Notes: generated by a model not told the origin, from the letters alone. A DNA stretch of 35,321 bases from Flavobacteriales bacterium (GCA_027061855.1 JAMOVT010000070.1:1-35321); one strand, 5' to 3'; positions 21,984 to 30,320 are shown, counted from the stretch's first letter. A program made the numbers and translations.

Positions 21984-23828
21984 TTACCTAAAAATATAAT
22001 CCTTAAATAATAATAACAAAACTAAGAATCCGATTACATATAAAGCATAGGTTTGTCCGTTTCCCGTATAGATTCGCCGGAAAAAATTAAAGAAGGCTTC
22101 CAAAGCATTTCCAAAATCCTCCCAGATTTTGTTCATCTTATATTTATATAAAGGAGCGGCGGCTCTTTCAAAAGGTTTATAAAAATCTTGTTGAAAAGTC
22201 CAATTCTCTCCTTCTTTCCAAAGCTCTCCCGAGCTGGAAATATCTTTTGTGCCAACGTACCGGGTATTTTTCTTTCCTTTAAATGTCAAGAAAATGAAAA
22301 TCAAGACAAATACTGCTGCTATAAACAAGCCTATCAAACTCAAATCGGTTTGATTTCCCCAAACATTTGATAACGAAGTCATTTCCCAATTCACATTTTC
22401 AAAACCAATTTCCCGCATAGCAGCGGCTGCCGGTTTAAATATCAAGCCCGGCATTATTCCGGTTACTATGGAAATGAGGGCCAATATTAACATGGGAATC
22501 AACATCTTTACCGGGGCTTCTTTCACATTTTCGGTTTCTTTTTCTTCCTGCCCTAAGAACAATCCGAATAAAAACCTATATGCATACAAGAAAGCGGCGG
22601 TGGATGAAAAGAAGATTACAATCACCAAAAAATAATTGTTACTTTCTGTGATTAGGGCTTCATATAATAACCATTTTCCTACAAATCCCCCTACCGGCGG
22701 AATACCTGTCAAGGCAATAACAGAAACCAAAGCTACAAAAAAGGTCCAAGGCATTTTTCTTATCAAACCCGAAATCTTTGTCATATCGGTGGTGCCGGCT
22801 TGTTTCTCTACGGCTCCCGCCACCATAAATAAAGCTCCTTTGAATACTGCATGCAATACGGCCAAATAAAGAGCAGCCATTACTCCGAGTTTGGTTCCCG
22901 TTGATAGAGCAACCACAATATAGCCCAATTGGGAAATGGAAGAGTAGGCCAATAATCTTTTGGCATCGGTCTGAATTAATGCATATATTGTGGCCATTGC
23001 AGCAGTAATTCCGCCCAACCAAGCCAAAATTTGGGTAAAAATATAGGCTTGCGGATTATGCAAGGCATAATAGGTCGATAAAACCAATAACAATCCGAAT
23101 ATTCCCATTTTTGACATTGCTCCCGAAAAAACACTGGTAAAGGACATGGGACTATCGGCATAGGCCGAAGGTGCCCAAATATGAAAAGGCATAATAGCCG
23201 CTTTTATAGCAAATGCCAAGGCAAAAAACAAGGGAATATAAATATGATTTTCGAAAGAAAATACACCTTGATCAATTGCAGTAGCTATATCAAAAGTGCC
23301 ATAAAAATGATATACAAAAACAATTGCCGTGAGCATTGCATAGGCGCCTATGGCACTAAAAATCATATATTTTAAACCTTCGGTTTTTATTTTATAATAA
23401 GCATTGTAAATAATTAACAAAAAGGAAGACCAAGTCATAATTTCCCAAAAAATAAAGAAGGAAACAAAATCTTTACTGATCACCACTCCGAACATTCCAA
23501 GTACCGTAAGAAGAAAAGCCGAATAAAAATAACCTAAACGGGCTTTCCCCTTCATATAATCTATAGAATAAAGAAAAGCCAATAAGTTAAGTATGATAAT
23601 AATATAAGTAAAATATAAACGCAAAGAAGATAATCCCCATTTTAACCGGATTCCTCCTAAACTAAAAACCACATCAGATGCCTGGGTTTGAGAAAGAAGA
23701 TTAAATGTAGCCAGTAATACACTTAAAAAAGCTACCCAACCCGTCCATTTTCTGTTTATGCTATCTATTCCAAATGCCAAAATACTTCCGGCAAATAAAA
23801 CAAGTAATATGTTGATAATCGGATTCAT
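21984..23828 (-). CDS. Second MrpD/NuoL/NuoM-type antiporter-like subunit (MbxH'-like)
   Basis: This 614-residue proton/ion-pump subunit has some 14-16 membrane helices plus a long C-terminal part ending in another helix (YALYVIGFLVLLLLFKDYIF). The key charged residues of the pump core are present: Glu129 in FIFWEIMTWSSF, Lys209 in AIKAAIMPFHIWAPSAY and Lys240 in GAMSKMGIFG. The extension after residue 490 contains an amphipathic region with many aromatic residues and may be a lateral helix. Two such subunits in a row distinguish MBX/MBS from MBH, which has one. It starts 10 bases after the MrpD-like gene stop. Confidence 0.93.
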   Translation of the reverse strand: MNPIINILLVLFAGSILAFGIDSINRKWTGWVAFLSVLLATFNLLSQTQASDVVFSLGGIRLKWGLSSLRLYFTYIIIILNLLAFLYSIDYMKGKARLGYFYSAFLLTVLGMFGVVISKDFVSFFIFWEIMTWSSFLLIIYNAYYKIKTEGLKYMIFSAIGAYAMLTAIVFVYHFYGTFDIATAIDQGVFSFENHIYIPLFFALAFAIKAAIMPFHIWAPSAYADSPMSFTSVFSGAMSKMGIFGLLLVLSTYYALHNPQAYIFTQILAWLGGITAAMATIYALIQTDAKRLLAYSSISQLGYIVVALSTGTKLGVMAALYLAVLHAVFKGALFMVAGAVEKQAGTTDMTKISGLIRKMPWTFFVALVSVIALTGIPPVGGFVGKWLLYEALITESNNYFLVIVIFFSSTAAFLYAYRFLFGLFLGQEEKETENVKEAPVKMLIPMLILALISIVTGIMPGLIFKPAAAAMREIGFENVNWEMTSLSNVWGNQTDLSLIGLFIAAVFVLIFIFLTFKGKKNTRYVGTKDISSSGELWKEGENWTFQQDFYKPFERAAAPLYKYKMNKIWEDFGNALEAFFNFFRRIYTGNGQTYALYVIGFLVLLLLFKDYIFR

Positions 23829-23838
23829 GCTTACAATC

Positions 23839-25320
23839 TTATTTATTAGCTAATATTTGTTGAATATAATGAGTCTTATCGAGTAAAGCCGCAGCCGCTT
23901 GATTGATATAGCCGGTAATTATGTCGGGATATATACCGATAAGAATAATAAAGAGAGCCAAAAAACTCATTGCCACCAAAGCATTTACAGAAGGTTTATG
24001 CGCAATATCTTGCATTTCTTCTTTGGCAAAATATATACGCCCTACCAAACGTAAATAATAGACCAATTCAATAATGGTTACCAATAAAATTCCTATAATC
24101 AAGAAAATCATTTTTTGGTCGGACGCAGCTATCAAAATATAAAATTTACTCCAAAATCCCGAGAAAGGTGGAAACCCGATAATAGCAAATGCCGCCAAGG
24201 AAAAAAGGGCGGATACATAAGGTAATCGCTTATGCATTCCGTTTAAACCTTCCAAGCGTTTTTCTCCGGAATTATAAATAAAATAACTTCCCGTCATAAA
24301 TAAAAGCGATTTGATAACGGCATGATTCAGCATCAAAAACAAGGCTCCGAATACAGCTAATTGACTGCCTATGCCAAAAGCGATCAATACCAAACCTACT
24401 TGACCGATACTGGAATAGGCCAGCATACGTTTCAAGTTTTTTTGAGAGATAGCCGCTATTTCCGCCACAAGCATCGTTATAAAACCCATTACAATTAAAT
24501 ATTGATGTACACCGGAAACATCAAAAAGGGTAAAAAGAACACGCACCAAAGCATAAATCCCGGCTATGGAAACCACAGCGGCAAAGGTCGCACTTGTAGG
24601 AGAAGGTGCCTGTTCATAAGCATCCGGCGTCCATCCGTTGAGCGGAAACATTTCGGCTTCAATTCCAAGGGCAATCAGGAAAAATATCAAAGCCGTGATT
24701 TTGATTCCGGAGGAAACTTCCGGCATTCGCTCGGCTATTTGAGCCATATTAAGGGTACCGGTTTGGGTATAAATAAGTAAAATGGCTAAAAGTAAAAAAA
24801 CGGAAGCCAAACTTCCCAAGAGCAAATATTTAAAACCGGCTTCGGCACCGTTTCTATCCCGATAGAAAGCCGTTAAGGAATAGGCTGTAATCCCTACAAT
24901 TTCAATAAAAACAAACATATTGAACAAATCACCGGTAATAATCACTCCGATAGAACCGGCTATCATCATCATTTGCAGTATTTCATAATATTTTACTACA
25001 CCTCCTTTAAGAGTTCTTTTAAACCGGAAGCCATATAGCCAAATGATAAAACCCATTACCGAAACCATTGCGGCCAAAAATCCCGTAAAAGGTGTAAGAA
25101 CCAAATTTATTCCCCAAGGAGGTTGCCATCCTGCAATTATTTCATTGATCATGCCATGTTTTAGAACTTGCCGCATTAATACAAAGGAAATAATCATATT
25201 GTAGAATAAAACGATTCCAGGCACTACCCTTGCTGCATCTTTATAAATTTTTGACAAAAGCGGAATGGCAAAGGCTGCCAAAAGAGGGGCGACGATATAA
25301 TGAACAGGAGTTATTACCAT
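23839..25320 (-). CDS. mrpD: MrpD/MbhH/MbxH-like antiporter subunit
   Basis: The 493-residue protein is an MrpD/NuoN-type membrane subunit of about 14 helices. Glu140 in NMFVFIEIVGITAYSL is the conserved helix-5 acid. In helix 7, where NuoL/MrpD have Lys (KAA-FPFH), this protein reads GIEAEMFPLNGWTPDAYEQAP, so Lys is replaced by Glu221/Glu223; the second Lys (TK/SK before VG) is also absent (VVSIAGIYAL). EAE-FPLN is characteristic of the MbhH/MbxH class that contacts the Mrp-C/NuoK part. It overlaps mrpC by 7 bases (translational coupling). Confidence 0.93.
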   Translation of the reverse strand: MVITPVHYIVAPLLAAFAIPLLSKIYKDAARVVPGIVLFYNMIISFVLMRQVLKHGMINEIIAGWQPPWGINLVLTPFTGFLAAMVSVMGFIIWLYGFRFKRTLKGGVVKYYEILQMMMIAGSIGVIITGDLFNMFVFIEIVGITAYSLTAFYRDRNGAEAGFKYLLLGSLASVFLLLAILLIYTQTGTLNMAQIAERMPEVSSGIKITALIFFLIALGIEAEMFPLNGWTPDAYEQAPSPTSATFAAVVSIAGIYALVRVLFTLFDVSGVHQYLIVMGFITMLVAEIAAISQKNLKRMLAYSSIGQVGLVLIAFGIGSQLAVFGALFLMLNHAVIKSLLFMTGSYFIYNSGEKRLEGLNGMHKRLPYVSALFSLAAFAIIGFPPFSGFWSKFYILIAASDQKMIFLIIGILLVTIIELVYYLRLVGRIYFAKEEMQDIAHKPSVNALVAMSFLALFIILIGIYPDIITGYINQAAAALLDKTHYIQQILANK

Positions 25321-25706
25321 TTCAAAGATTTTATTTGTTCAATATTTGCTGTTTGATGATGTTTGTATAATCTAATTACCAGTGATAAAGCTAATGCGGT
25401 TACTGCAAAACCAATTACAATAGCCGTTAAGACCAAAGCTTGGGGCACAGGATCTACCATTCTGTTCGCTGCCTTTTCATAACCCGGAGAAAAAATAGGA
25501 GCAGTACCGTTTTGTATATAACCCACCGCTACAAAAAGCAAATGTACACCCGCATCAATTATGGATAGTCCAATTACTATTTTAATCAAATGTTTTTTAA
25601 GCAAAACGGCATACAACCCAATAATAATTAACATAATAGCCGTTCCGTAAACCGCAATGGTAATCAGGTCTTTATATTTGATAAAAAGTTCGTTAAATTC
25701 GTTCAT
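25314..25706 (-). CDS. mrpC: MrpC/NuoK-like subunit
   Basis: The 130-residue, three-helix protein of the NuoK/MnhC family starts the pumping chain next to MrpD. Its first helix is AVYGTAIMLIIIGLYAVLL, the second KIVIGLSIIDAGVHLLFVAVG has the internal acidic Asp, and the third PQALVLTAIVIGFAVTALAL has the typical PQALVLTAIVI. The insert between helices 2 and 3 (GTAPIFSP, DPVPQ) is typical of MrpC. It overlaps mrpD by 7 bases and follows the mrpB-like gene by 20 bases. Confidence 0.93.
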   Translation of the reverse strand: MNEFNELFIKYKDLITIAVYGTAIMLIIIGLYAVLLKKHLIKIVIGLSIIDAGVHLLFVAVGYIQNGTAPIFSPGYEKAANRMVDPVPQALVLTAIVIGFAVTALALSLVIRLYKHHQTANIEQIKSLKW

Positions 25707-25726
25707 CTTTTTATTTCATTTAATAT

Positions 25727-26452
25727 TTATCTTTCTTTACGCGGTTTGATTTTCAATAAAATATCCAAAATATTAGTGAGCTCCGTGCTTACTTTTATTC
25801 CAATGAAAATATATATAAGCGGAATAAATCCTCCACTGATTAAATCATTGAGAGTCCCTACCGAACGGGTATTTTGTAAAAAAGAACCGTAAACGAAAAG
25901 ACCATATAAACCAATGGCCACAAAAGCCAATCCAGCCAAACTTTCCAACCAAAGCATGATATTATGATTGGTATTAAATCTCTTATAGGTAATAAGCATC
26001 AAAAGGAACCCGGTGGCTATAATAGCGCCTCCTTGAAATCCACCCCCGGGAGTTAAATGTCCATGCACAAAAACATAAATTCCTAACAATAGAACCAACG
26101 GAAAAAGAATCTTTGCTCCGGTTCTCAATAAACTGGAAGAACGCAATACAATTCTTTCTTCTTTATCTTCCTCTTCTTCTTTGCGATATAAAATACTTGC
26201 CAAGCCAGTGGCTGCCAAAAATAGTACAGTTACTTCCCCCAATGTATCAAATCCTCTGAAATTTACCACTATGGCGGTTATACTGTTTGCTGTGTGAAGT
26301 GTTTCGGGAGCTTCTTTTAAATAAAAAGCTGCTACTCTATCAGGATTTTCCAAGTTTCCTCTTCTGTCTTTTCCAAAAGGTATATCTTTAAAAGTTTGAG
26401 AAAGTGTCAAACCCAAAATTGCTAAAAACAAAAAAACTATATATCGTTTCAT
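25727..26452 (-). CDS. mrpB: MbhE-MrpB (MbhF) fusion-type subunit
   Basis: The 241-residue protein joins two Mrp modules. Residues 1-90 match MbhE/MrpA-C-terminal: NFRGFDTLGEVTVLFLAATG. Residues 100-241 match MrpB/MbhF: HGHLTPGGGFQGGAIIATGF, then VGTLNDLISGGFIPLIYIFIG. Thus MbhE and MbhF of the archaeal complexes are one protein, with a highly charged linker (KEEEEDKEER) between them. It overlaps the upstream DUF4040 gene by 4 bases (ATGA), so translation is coupled. Six or seven membrane helices are expected. Confidence 0.88.
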   Translation of the reverse strand: MKRYIVFLFLAILGLTLSQTFKDIPFGKDRRGNLENPDRVAAFYLKEAPETLHTANSITAIVVNFRGFDTLGEVTVLFLAATGLASILYRKEEEEDKEERIVLRSSSLLRTGAKILFPLVLLLGIYVFVHGHLTPGGGFQGGAIIATGFLLMLITYKRFNTNHNIMLWLESLAGLAFVAIGLYGLFVYGSFLQNTRSVGTLNDLISGGFIPLIYIFIGIKVSTELTNILDILLKIKPRKER

Positions 26453-26733
26453 TTGCGGTCAAATTTATTTATATGATTCTCTGTATATTCATCTTCATTT
26501 CGTGAAGTATTACGAATAGTGATGATGAAAATAATGGTTGTCAATGCAATCCCGATGGCCGCTTCCGTAATAGCCACATCAGGAGCTTGCAGCAAATAGA
26601 AAAACACTGATAATATCAAACTGATAATTCCCGTAGCCAATACGGCATAGAGCAAATCCTTTTGAATCACGGCATAAATTGCAGCAGAAATAAGTATGAG
26701 AGCCATTATGATTAGAAAAAAGAGAAATGCCAT
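26449..26733 (-). CDS. MbhD/MrpA-C-terminal-like subunit (DUF4040)
   Basis: The 94-residue protein has three membrane helices. The word FYLLQAPDVAITEAAIGIALT is characteristic of the MbhD/DUF4040 family that forms part of MrpA in the antiporters; the acidic residues in it lie in the membrane and are thought to take part in ion movement. It is a separate small gene as in MBH/MBX. The start at 26731-26733 follows a 190-base spacer that contains a repeat and an ATTAAACAAATAAACG block. Its end overlaps the mrpB-like gene. Confidence 0.9.
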   Translation of the reverse strand: MAFLFFLIIMALILISAAIYAVIQKDLLYAVLATGIISLILSVFFYLLQAPDVAITEAAIGIALTTIIFIITIRNTSRNEDEYTENHINKFDRK

Positions 26734-26923
26734 AAGTTGTTATTTTTATTGTTGAATCCTTTAATCGTTTATTTGTTTAATTGTTTTTATATTCAGTCTG
26801 CAATGCTTTACTTAACGAAATATTGCTGTTTTTTTAACAGTCTTTTCCCTTCATTTAATTTTTTATTATTAATTCGTCCATAATATCCGGTGACTTCGAT
26901 ACAATTTCCTCGTAGCTCGTCAA
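26734..26923 (-). other. Spacer between mrpG and the DUF4040 gene
   Basis: Most of the 190 bases are simple AT-rich sequence. On the coding strand it contains AATTAAACAAATAAACGATT, like the GATTAAACAAATAAACAG block of the hypB and hypE leaders, and ends with ATAAAAATAACAACTT before the ATG. It begins inside the hairpin repeat at 26889-26936. An internal promoter here is possible but not evident. Confidence 0.45.
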
Positions 26924-26936
26924 TCACTCAGTCACC
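26889..26936 (-). repeat. 48-base hairpin repeat overlapping the end of mrpG
   Basis: On the minus strand it reads GGTGACTGAGTGATTGACGA, a changed core, then TTGTATCGAAGTCACC. It is the closest copy of the element at 7657-7704, with both arms changed so that pairing is kept (GGTGACT/AGTCACC here; GGTGGCT/AGCCACC there). The mrpG stop codon (26924-26926, TGA) and last three codons lie inside it. Confidence 0.75.
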
Positions 26937-27331
26937 TCTTTTCTTGTTTTACTATTTTCTTTTATCTTAGCCTTATTTCTTCGCTCTTTTTCTCTTTCCA
27001 CTTCTTCTTCATAAGCATCGATTTTTTTCTTAAAAAACGGTCTTATTCCGCGTCTGTATGAAGCACGAGCCAAAGCATGCGAGCTAAGCGGATTGGAGAT
27101 GCCGATAAACAAAATGATTACAATTAATTTTATCAACCAGGAAGGTTGCATAAGTCCCACTCCCAATACCACACTCATGGCTCCCAATGTTGAAGCTTTG
27201 GTTCCCGCTTGTAAACGGTTGTATAAATCGGGCATTCTGAAAATTCCCAAAGCGCCGAGAAATAAAAATATACTTCCCAATAATACAAATCCCAATCCCA
27301 AGTAATATAATATGTCGTTTAATGTATTCAT
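26924..27331 (-). CDS. mrpG: MrpG-like subunit
   Basis: The 135-residue protein is the MrpG/MnhG family (monovalent cation/proton antiporter). Its three helices include LGFVLLGSIFLFLGALGIFRMPDLYNRLQ, given here as LFLGALGIFRMPDLYNRL, and GTKASTLGAMSVVLG, followed by FIGISNPLSSHALARASYR. The C-terminal 45 residues are very basic/acidic (KKKIDAYEEEVEREKERR), longer than in many MrpG proteins. The last residues EVTE and the stop codon are supplied by a hairpin repeat. Its ATG overlaps the mrpF stop by 1 base. Confidence 0.9.
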   Translation of the reverse strand: MNTLNDILYYLGLGFVLLGSIFLFLGALGIFRMPDLYNRLQAGTKASTLGAMSVVLGVGLMQPSWLIKLIVIILFIGISNPLSSHALARASYRRGIRPFFKKKIDAYEEEVEREKERRNKAKIKENSKTRKEVTE

Positions 27332-27588
27332 TACAATGCTTTTTCTATATATCGGGCAATTACAATTATTCCTATAAAACCTAAAACCGCGTATACCAAC
27401 GCCAAATCGATATAGATATAACGTTTAAAAATATAGGCCAATAATACCAAACCGGCTATTCCTATAACCGATAAAGTATCCAAGGCAATGGCACGGTCAG
27501 CAGCGGTAGGGCCTTTTACAAAACGCATGAAAGCCAGCAAACTTCCGATGCCTATTAAAACAATTGAAAAATATATAATGCCGTTCAT
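27331..27588 (-). CDS. mrpF: MrpF-like subunit
   Basis: This 85-residue, three-helix protein of the MrpF/MnhF family contains FMRFVKGPTAADRAIALDTLSVIGIAGLVLLA, shown in short as KGPTAADRAIALDTLS, with the invariant DR-x-x-x-LD motif. It starts 15 bases after mrpE and overlaps mrpG by 1 base. Confidence 0.92.
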   Translation of the reverse strand: MNGIIYFSIVLIGIGSLLAFMRFVKGPTAADRAIALDTLSVIGIAGLVLLAYIFKRYIYIDLALVYAVLGFIGIIVIARYIEKAL

Positions 27589-27603
27589 CTCTAATTTTTT
27601 GTA

Positions 27604-28119
27604 TTAATTGGTTCCATAAATTTTCAATAAAACTTCCTCGAAAGGGGCTGCAATTTCTCGATAAACCTCTTCCGGATCTTGAGTTGTGACATCAATCCAG
27701 TGTATATAAAAATCATTTCCCACTACATCTATGGTTAAAGTCCCGGGAGTCAAAGTAATACTGTTGGCCAAAACCATTTTAGCAAAATCGTTATGTAATT
27801 TTGTTTTAAAATGTACAATTCCGGGATTAATGGGCAATTTGGGATTGATTACTCTACGCGCCACATCAAAATTTGCTTTTATCAGCGCAATGATAAAAAC
27901 AAAAAAGTATTGAATAAAATAAAGAATATGCGACGGAGCTATCAATATGGGATCACAGCAATTAAAATTTACCACCGTGATATAAGCCACCACCAGACTG
28001 ATAATAATTCCGGTTATAATTTCGGCAGGCTGAAAGGAGGTAGTAAAAGCATACCAAATTAAAAAAATGATAAAAAAGGTATAAAAAAATTTGCCGATTG
28101 TAAAATTCTTTGCAGCCAT
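27604..28119 (-). CDS. mrpE: MrpE-like subunit
   Basis: The 171-residue MrpE/MnhE family protein is the first gene of the MBX-like operon. It has two or three N-terminal helices (KFFYTFFIIFLIWYAFTTS, PAEIITGIIISLVVAYIT, YFFVFIIALIKANFDVARR) and a soluble domain with the family words INPGIVHFKT, LANSITLTPGTLTIDVVG, then IHWIDV. Two Cys (NFNCCDP) near the membrane are noticeable. A possible -7 box is at 28140-28147 on the minus strand. The order MrpE-MrpF-MrpG first agrees with mbxA-mbxB-mbxC of Pyrococcus. Confidence 0.92.
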   Translation of the reverse strand: MAAKNFTIGKFFYTFFIIFLIWYAFTTSFQPAEIITGIIISLVVAYITVVNFNCCDPILIAPSHILYFIQYFFVFIIALIKANFDVARRVINPKLPINPGIVHFKTKLHNDFAKMVLANSITLTPGTLTIDVVGNDFYIHWIDVTTQDPEEVYREIAAPFEEVLLKIYGTN

Positions 28120-28139
28120 ATATCTTTGATTATTCGCAT

Positions 28140-28147
28140 CAAAAATA
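28140..28147 (-). promoter_or_regulatory. Possible -7 element (TATTTTTG) of the MBX-like operon
   Basis: On the minus strand TATTTTTG matches the Bacteroidota sigma-ABfr -7 consensus TAnnTTTG, 20 bases before the mrpE ATG. A TTTG occurs upstream but only 7 bases away, not at the usual 19-21-base spacing, so support is weak. It would give a very short leader. Confidence 0.3.
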
Positions 28148-28263
28148 TCGGATACAAACCGGCTTATTTATGAATTAAGTCATTTTTTTATTGATTTTAG
28201 GCCATTTATCGTTAAATATAATCATTCCAAATAACCCTGAAGAAAAAATAAAAATATAATAAA

Positions 28264-29127
28264 TCAATGAGATAAAAAATGCATCACGTTTTTCACCACT
28301 TCATCATCTTTTAAAATACGGCTATGGCCCAGACCTTTGGTAGCATAAATTTGCCCTTTGGAGAGATTTTTAACATTGTTGACTGCATCTTTTAAAGGAA
28401 CTTCATTATCGTTTTCGTCATGTACTATTAACACGGGTATATCAATTTTTTTGGCCAAATTACTTCCGTGAAATTCTTCCATTTTTTTCCCGGTAACTTC
28501 TTCAAAAATATTTATTAACCTTTGCGTAATATCCGGCTTTAACTCCATAAGCTCAATAAATCGATGAAAAATATTGCGGATGGAATCCGGTGCTCCGATA
28601 ATGACCATTTTTTTAAACGAATGTTTATTGGCTTGAACATTCAAAAGGGAAATCCCTCCCATTGAATGCCCTATGGCAATATCAAAAGGCCCATAGACTT
28701 CGACAATTTTTTCAATGGATTTTACAAATTCCGGCATCATCGTTCGTTTGCCACTTGATTTTCCGTGAGCAGGACCGTCAAATCCGTAAACCGTATAACC
28801 TCTTTCCATCAATTGTTCTATAAATTTATGTAATTGAGTAGGTCTTGAAGACCATCCGTGGGCTATTAAGGCTTTTTTAGGACCGTCTCCCCATTTATAA
28901 ACCGCAATTTTCTTTCCGATTTCAGGAACAGCTATATAGCTAATTTCGGCTTTGTCAAGAAGAGGAAATTCATTAGGCCTGGGCTTATGGTCCATTGGGG
29001 TTGAGAAAAGAAAACGTACATACTTTGTAGTTAATGAAGGAGAAATTTTTTCTAGGATTTTTCCGGTGGTAATGATAAACCGGGGAATTTTCACCCCTCC
29101 TTGTTGTTTGGTTTTCTTTTTGGCCAT
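28264..29127 (-). CDS. Alpha/beta hydrolase
   Basis: The 287-residue protein has the alpha/beta hydrolase fold. The nucleophile elbow GHSMGG carries the catalytic Ser (near residue 155); HDENDNEVP carries the Asp, and LGHSRIL the His. The oxyanion-hole strand precedes GWSSRPTQLHKF, then GFDGPAHGKSSG. It lacks a signal peptide; the start is very basic (MAKKKTKQQGG). It resembles monoacylglycerol lipase or thioesterase-like hydrolases, but the substrate is unknown. It is divergent from the BT_3928-like gene and reads toward the MBX-like operon with a 144-base gap; no functional link is evident. Confidence 0.88.
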   Translation of the reverse strand: MAKKKTKQQGGVKIPRFIITTGKILEKISPSLTTKYVRFLFSTPMDHKPRPNEFPLLDKAEISYIAVPEIGKKIAVYKWGDGPKKALIAHGWSSRPTQLHKFIEQLMERGYTVYGFDGPAHGKSSGKRTMMPEFVKSIEKIVEVYGPFDIAIGHSMGGISLLNVQANKHSFKKMVIIGAPDSIRNIFHRFIELMELKPDITQRLINIFEEVTGKKMEEFHGSNLAKKIDIPVLIVHDENDNEVPLKDAVNNVKNLSKGQIYATKGLGHSRILKDDEVVKNVMHFLSH

Positions 29128-29232
29128 ATGATAAAAAATTTGTCTGCTAAATTACAATTTTATCATTCATCAAAAAGTTAAAAAAGAAAAATGATGTTTA
29201 TAATTTGATTAAATTTGTAATAAAAATTACAT
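29128..29232. promoter_or_regulatory. Divergent promoter region between hydrolase and BT_3928-like genes
   Basis: The 105 AT-rich bases must drive both divergent genes. TAAATTTG at 29210-29217, 15 bases before the ATG of the plus-strand gene, fits the -7 consensus TAnnTTTG. A clear -33 box is not seen. Confidence 0.35.
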
Positions 29233-30300
29233 ATGCGCCGATTAATTACTCAAACCTTAGGTTTTATTGTTGCCATTGTCTTTCTCTTCTCGGGATTTGT
29301 TAAATTAATCGATCCGGTAGGTACAAAAATAAAAATGCTCGAATATTTTGAAGTACTGCATTTGGATTTTCTTTCGCCCTGGGTAATGAGTATATCCATT
29401 TTTTTAATTCTTGCTGAATTCGGTCTCGGACTTTTTCTTTTATTCGGTTTATATCCCAAATTTACTATTCGTGCCTTGTTATGGCTCACTCTTTTCTTCC
29501 TTTTTCTAACTTGGTATTCGGCTTATTATAATAAGGTAACCGATTGCGGATGTTTTGGCGATGCGATAAAATTGACGCCTTGGGAAACTTTTTATAAAAA
29601 TGTGGTTTTCCTTTTAATGATTCTTTGGCTTTATTTTCATTATCAATATATTAAAGCCTACCCATCCAAAAAATATGCCTCTGCCATCACACACACCATT
29701 CTTTTGGCTGCCTTTATTCTGAGTATTTACACTCTTTATCATCTGCCGCTGATAGATTTCAGACCCTATGCCATAGGGAAAAACATCAAAAAAGGCATGG
29801 AGATTCCTCCCGGTGCACCGCAAGCAAAATTCAAAGATATTTGGTATTATAAAGTAAATGGAAAAATCAAAGAATTTACTACCGACGAAGAACCTTGGAA
29901 TATACCCGGAGCAGAATTTATCGATCGAAAAACCATTCAATTGGAAGAAGGATATGTTCCTCCCATCCATGATTTCAGTATAGAAAATGAGGAAGAAGGA
30001 GATATTACGGAAAAGGTTTTATCCGAGCCTGAAATTTATCTTATTATTTCTTTCGACCCGGAAAAAATTCATCCCAAAGCCCAAACCAAAATCAATCAAT
30101 ATGCAAAAAAACAGCAAGATGAGGGAAAAAAGGTTATCGGTCTTTTTTCACAAATAGATAATTATAAAGACCAATACATCTTTCCTCTTTATTTGACCGA
30201 TCAAACTACATTAAAAACCATGATTAGAAGCAATCCGGGAATAATTAAGCTCAAAAAAGGAACAGTTAAAGAAAAAAAAGCTTGGAGAGATTTACCATAG
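29233..30300 (+). CDS. BT_3928-family membrane protein (DoxX/MauE-like)
   Basis: The 355-residue protein has four or five N-terminal helices of the DoxX/MauE type, with FSGFVKLIDPVGTKIKMLEYF in the first, shown as FSGFVKLIDPVGTKIK, and the redox-like TDCGCFGDAIKLTPWETF near residues 102-119, followed by further helices and a long soluble C-terminal part. In Bacteroidota these proteins (called BT_3928 family) are common and of unknown function. The CGCFG motif, as in MauE, suggests a thiol/disulfide role in the envelope. It converges on the peptide transporter gene with 20 bases between stops. Confidence 0.85.
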   Translation: MRRLITQTLGFIVAIVFLFSGFVKLIDPVGTKIKMLEYFEVLHLDFLSPWVMSISIFLILAEFGLGLFLLFGLYPKFTIRALLWLTLFFLFLTWYSAYYNKVTDCGCFGDAIKLTPWETFYKNVVFLLMILWLYFHYQYIKAYPSKKYASAITHTILLAAFILSIYTLYHLPLIDFRPYAIGKNIKKGMEIPPGAPQAKFKDIWYYKVNGKIKEFTTDEEPWNIPGAEFIDRKTIQLEEGYVPPIHDFSIENEEEGDITEKVLSEPEIYLIISFDPEKIHPKAQTKINQYAKKQQDEGKKVIGLFSQIDNYKDQYIFPLYLTDQTTLKTMIRSNPGIIKLKKGTVKEKKAWRDLP

Positions 30301-30320
30301 TTTAAAATGATTTCCTATTA

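Noticed and set aside
14792-28119. Ordinary respiratory complex I (nuo) operon
   Set aside because: NuoA, E, F, G, J and N-type genes are absent, whereas MrpB, C, E, F, G and DUF4040 are present; the NuoD-like protein retains a CxxC and the NuoB-like protein lacks a cluster cysteine.
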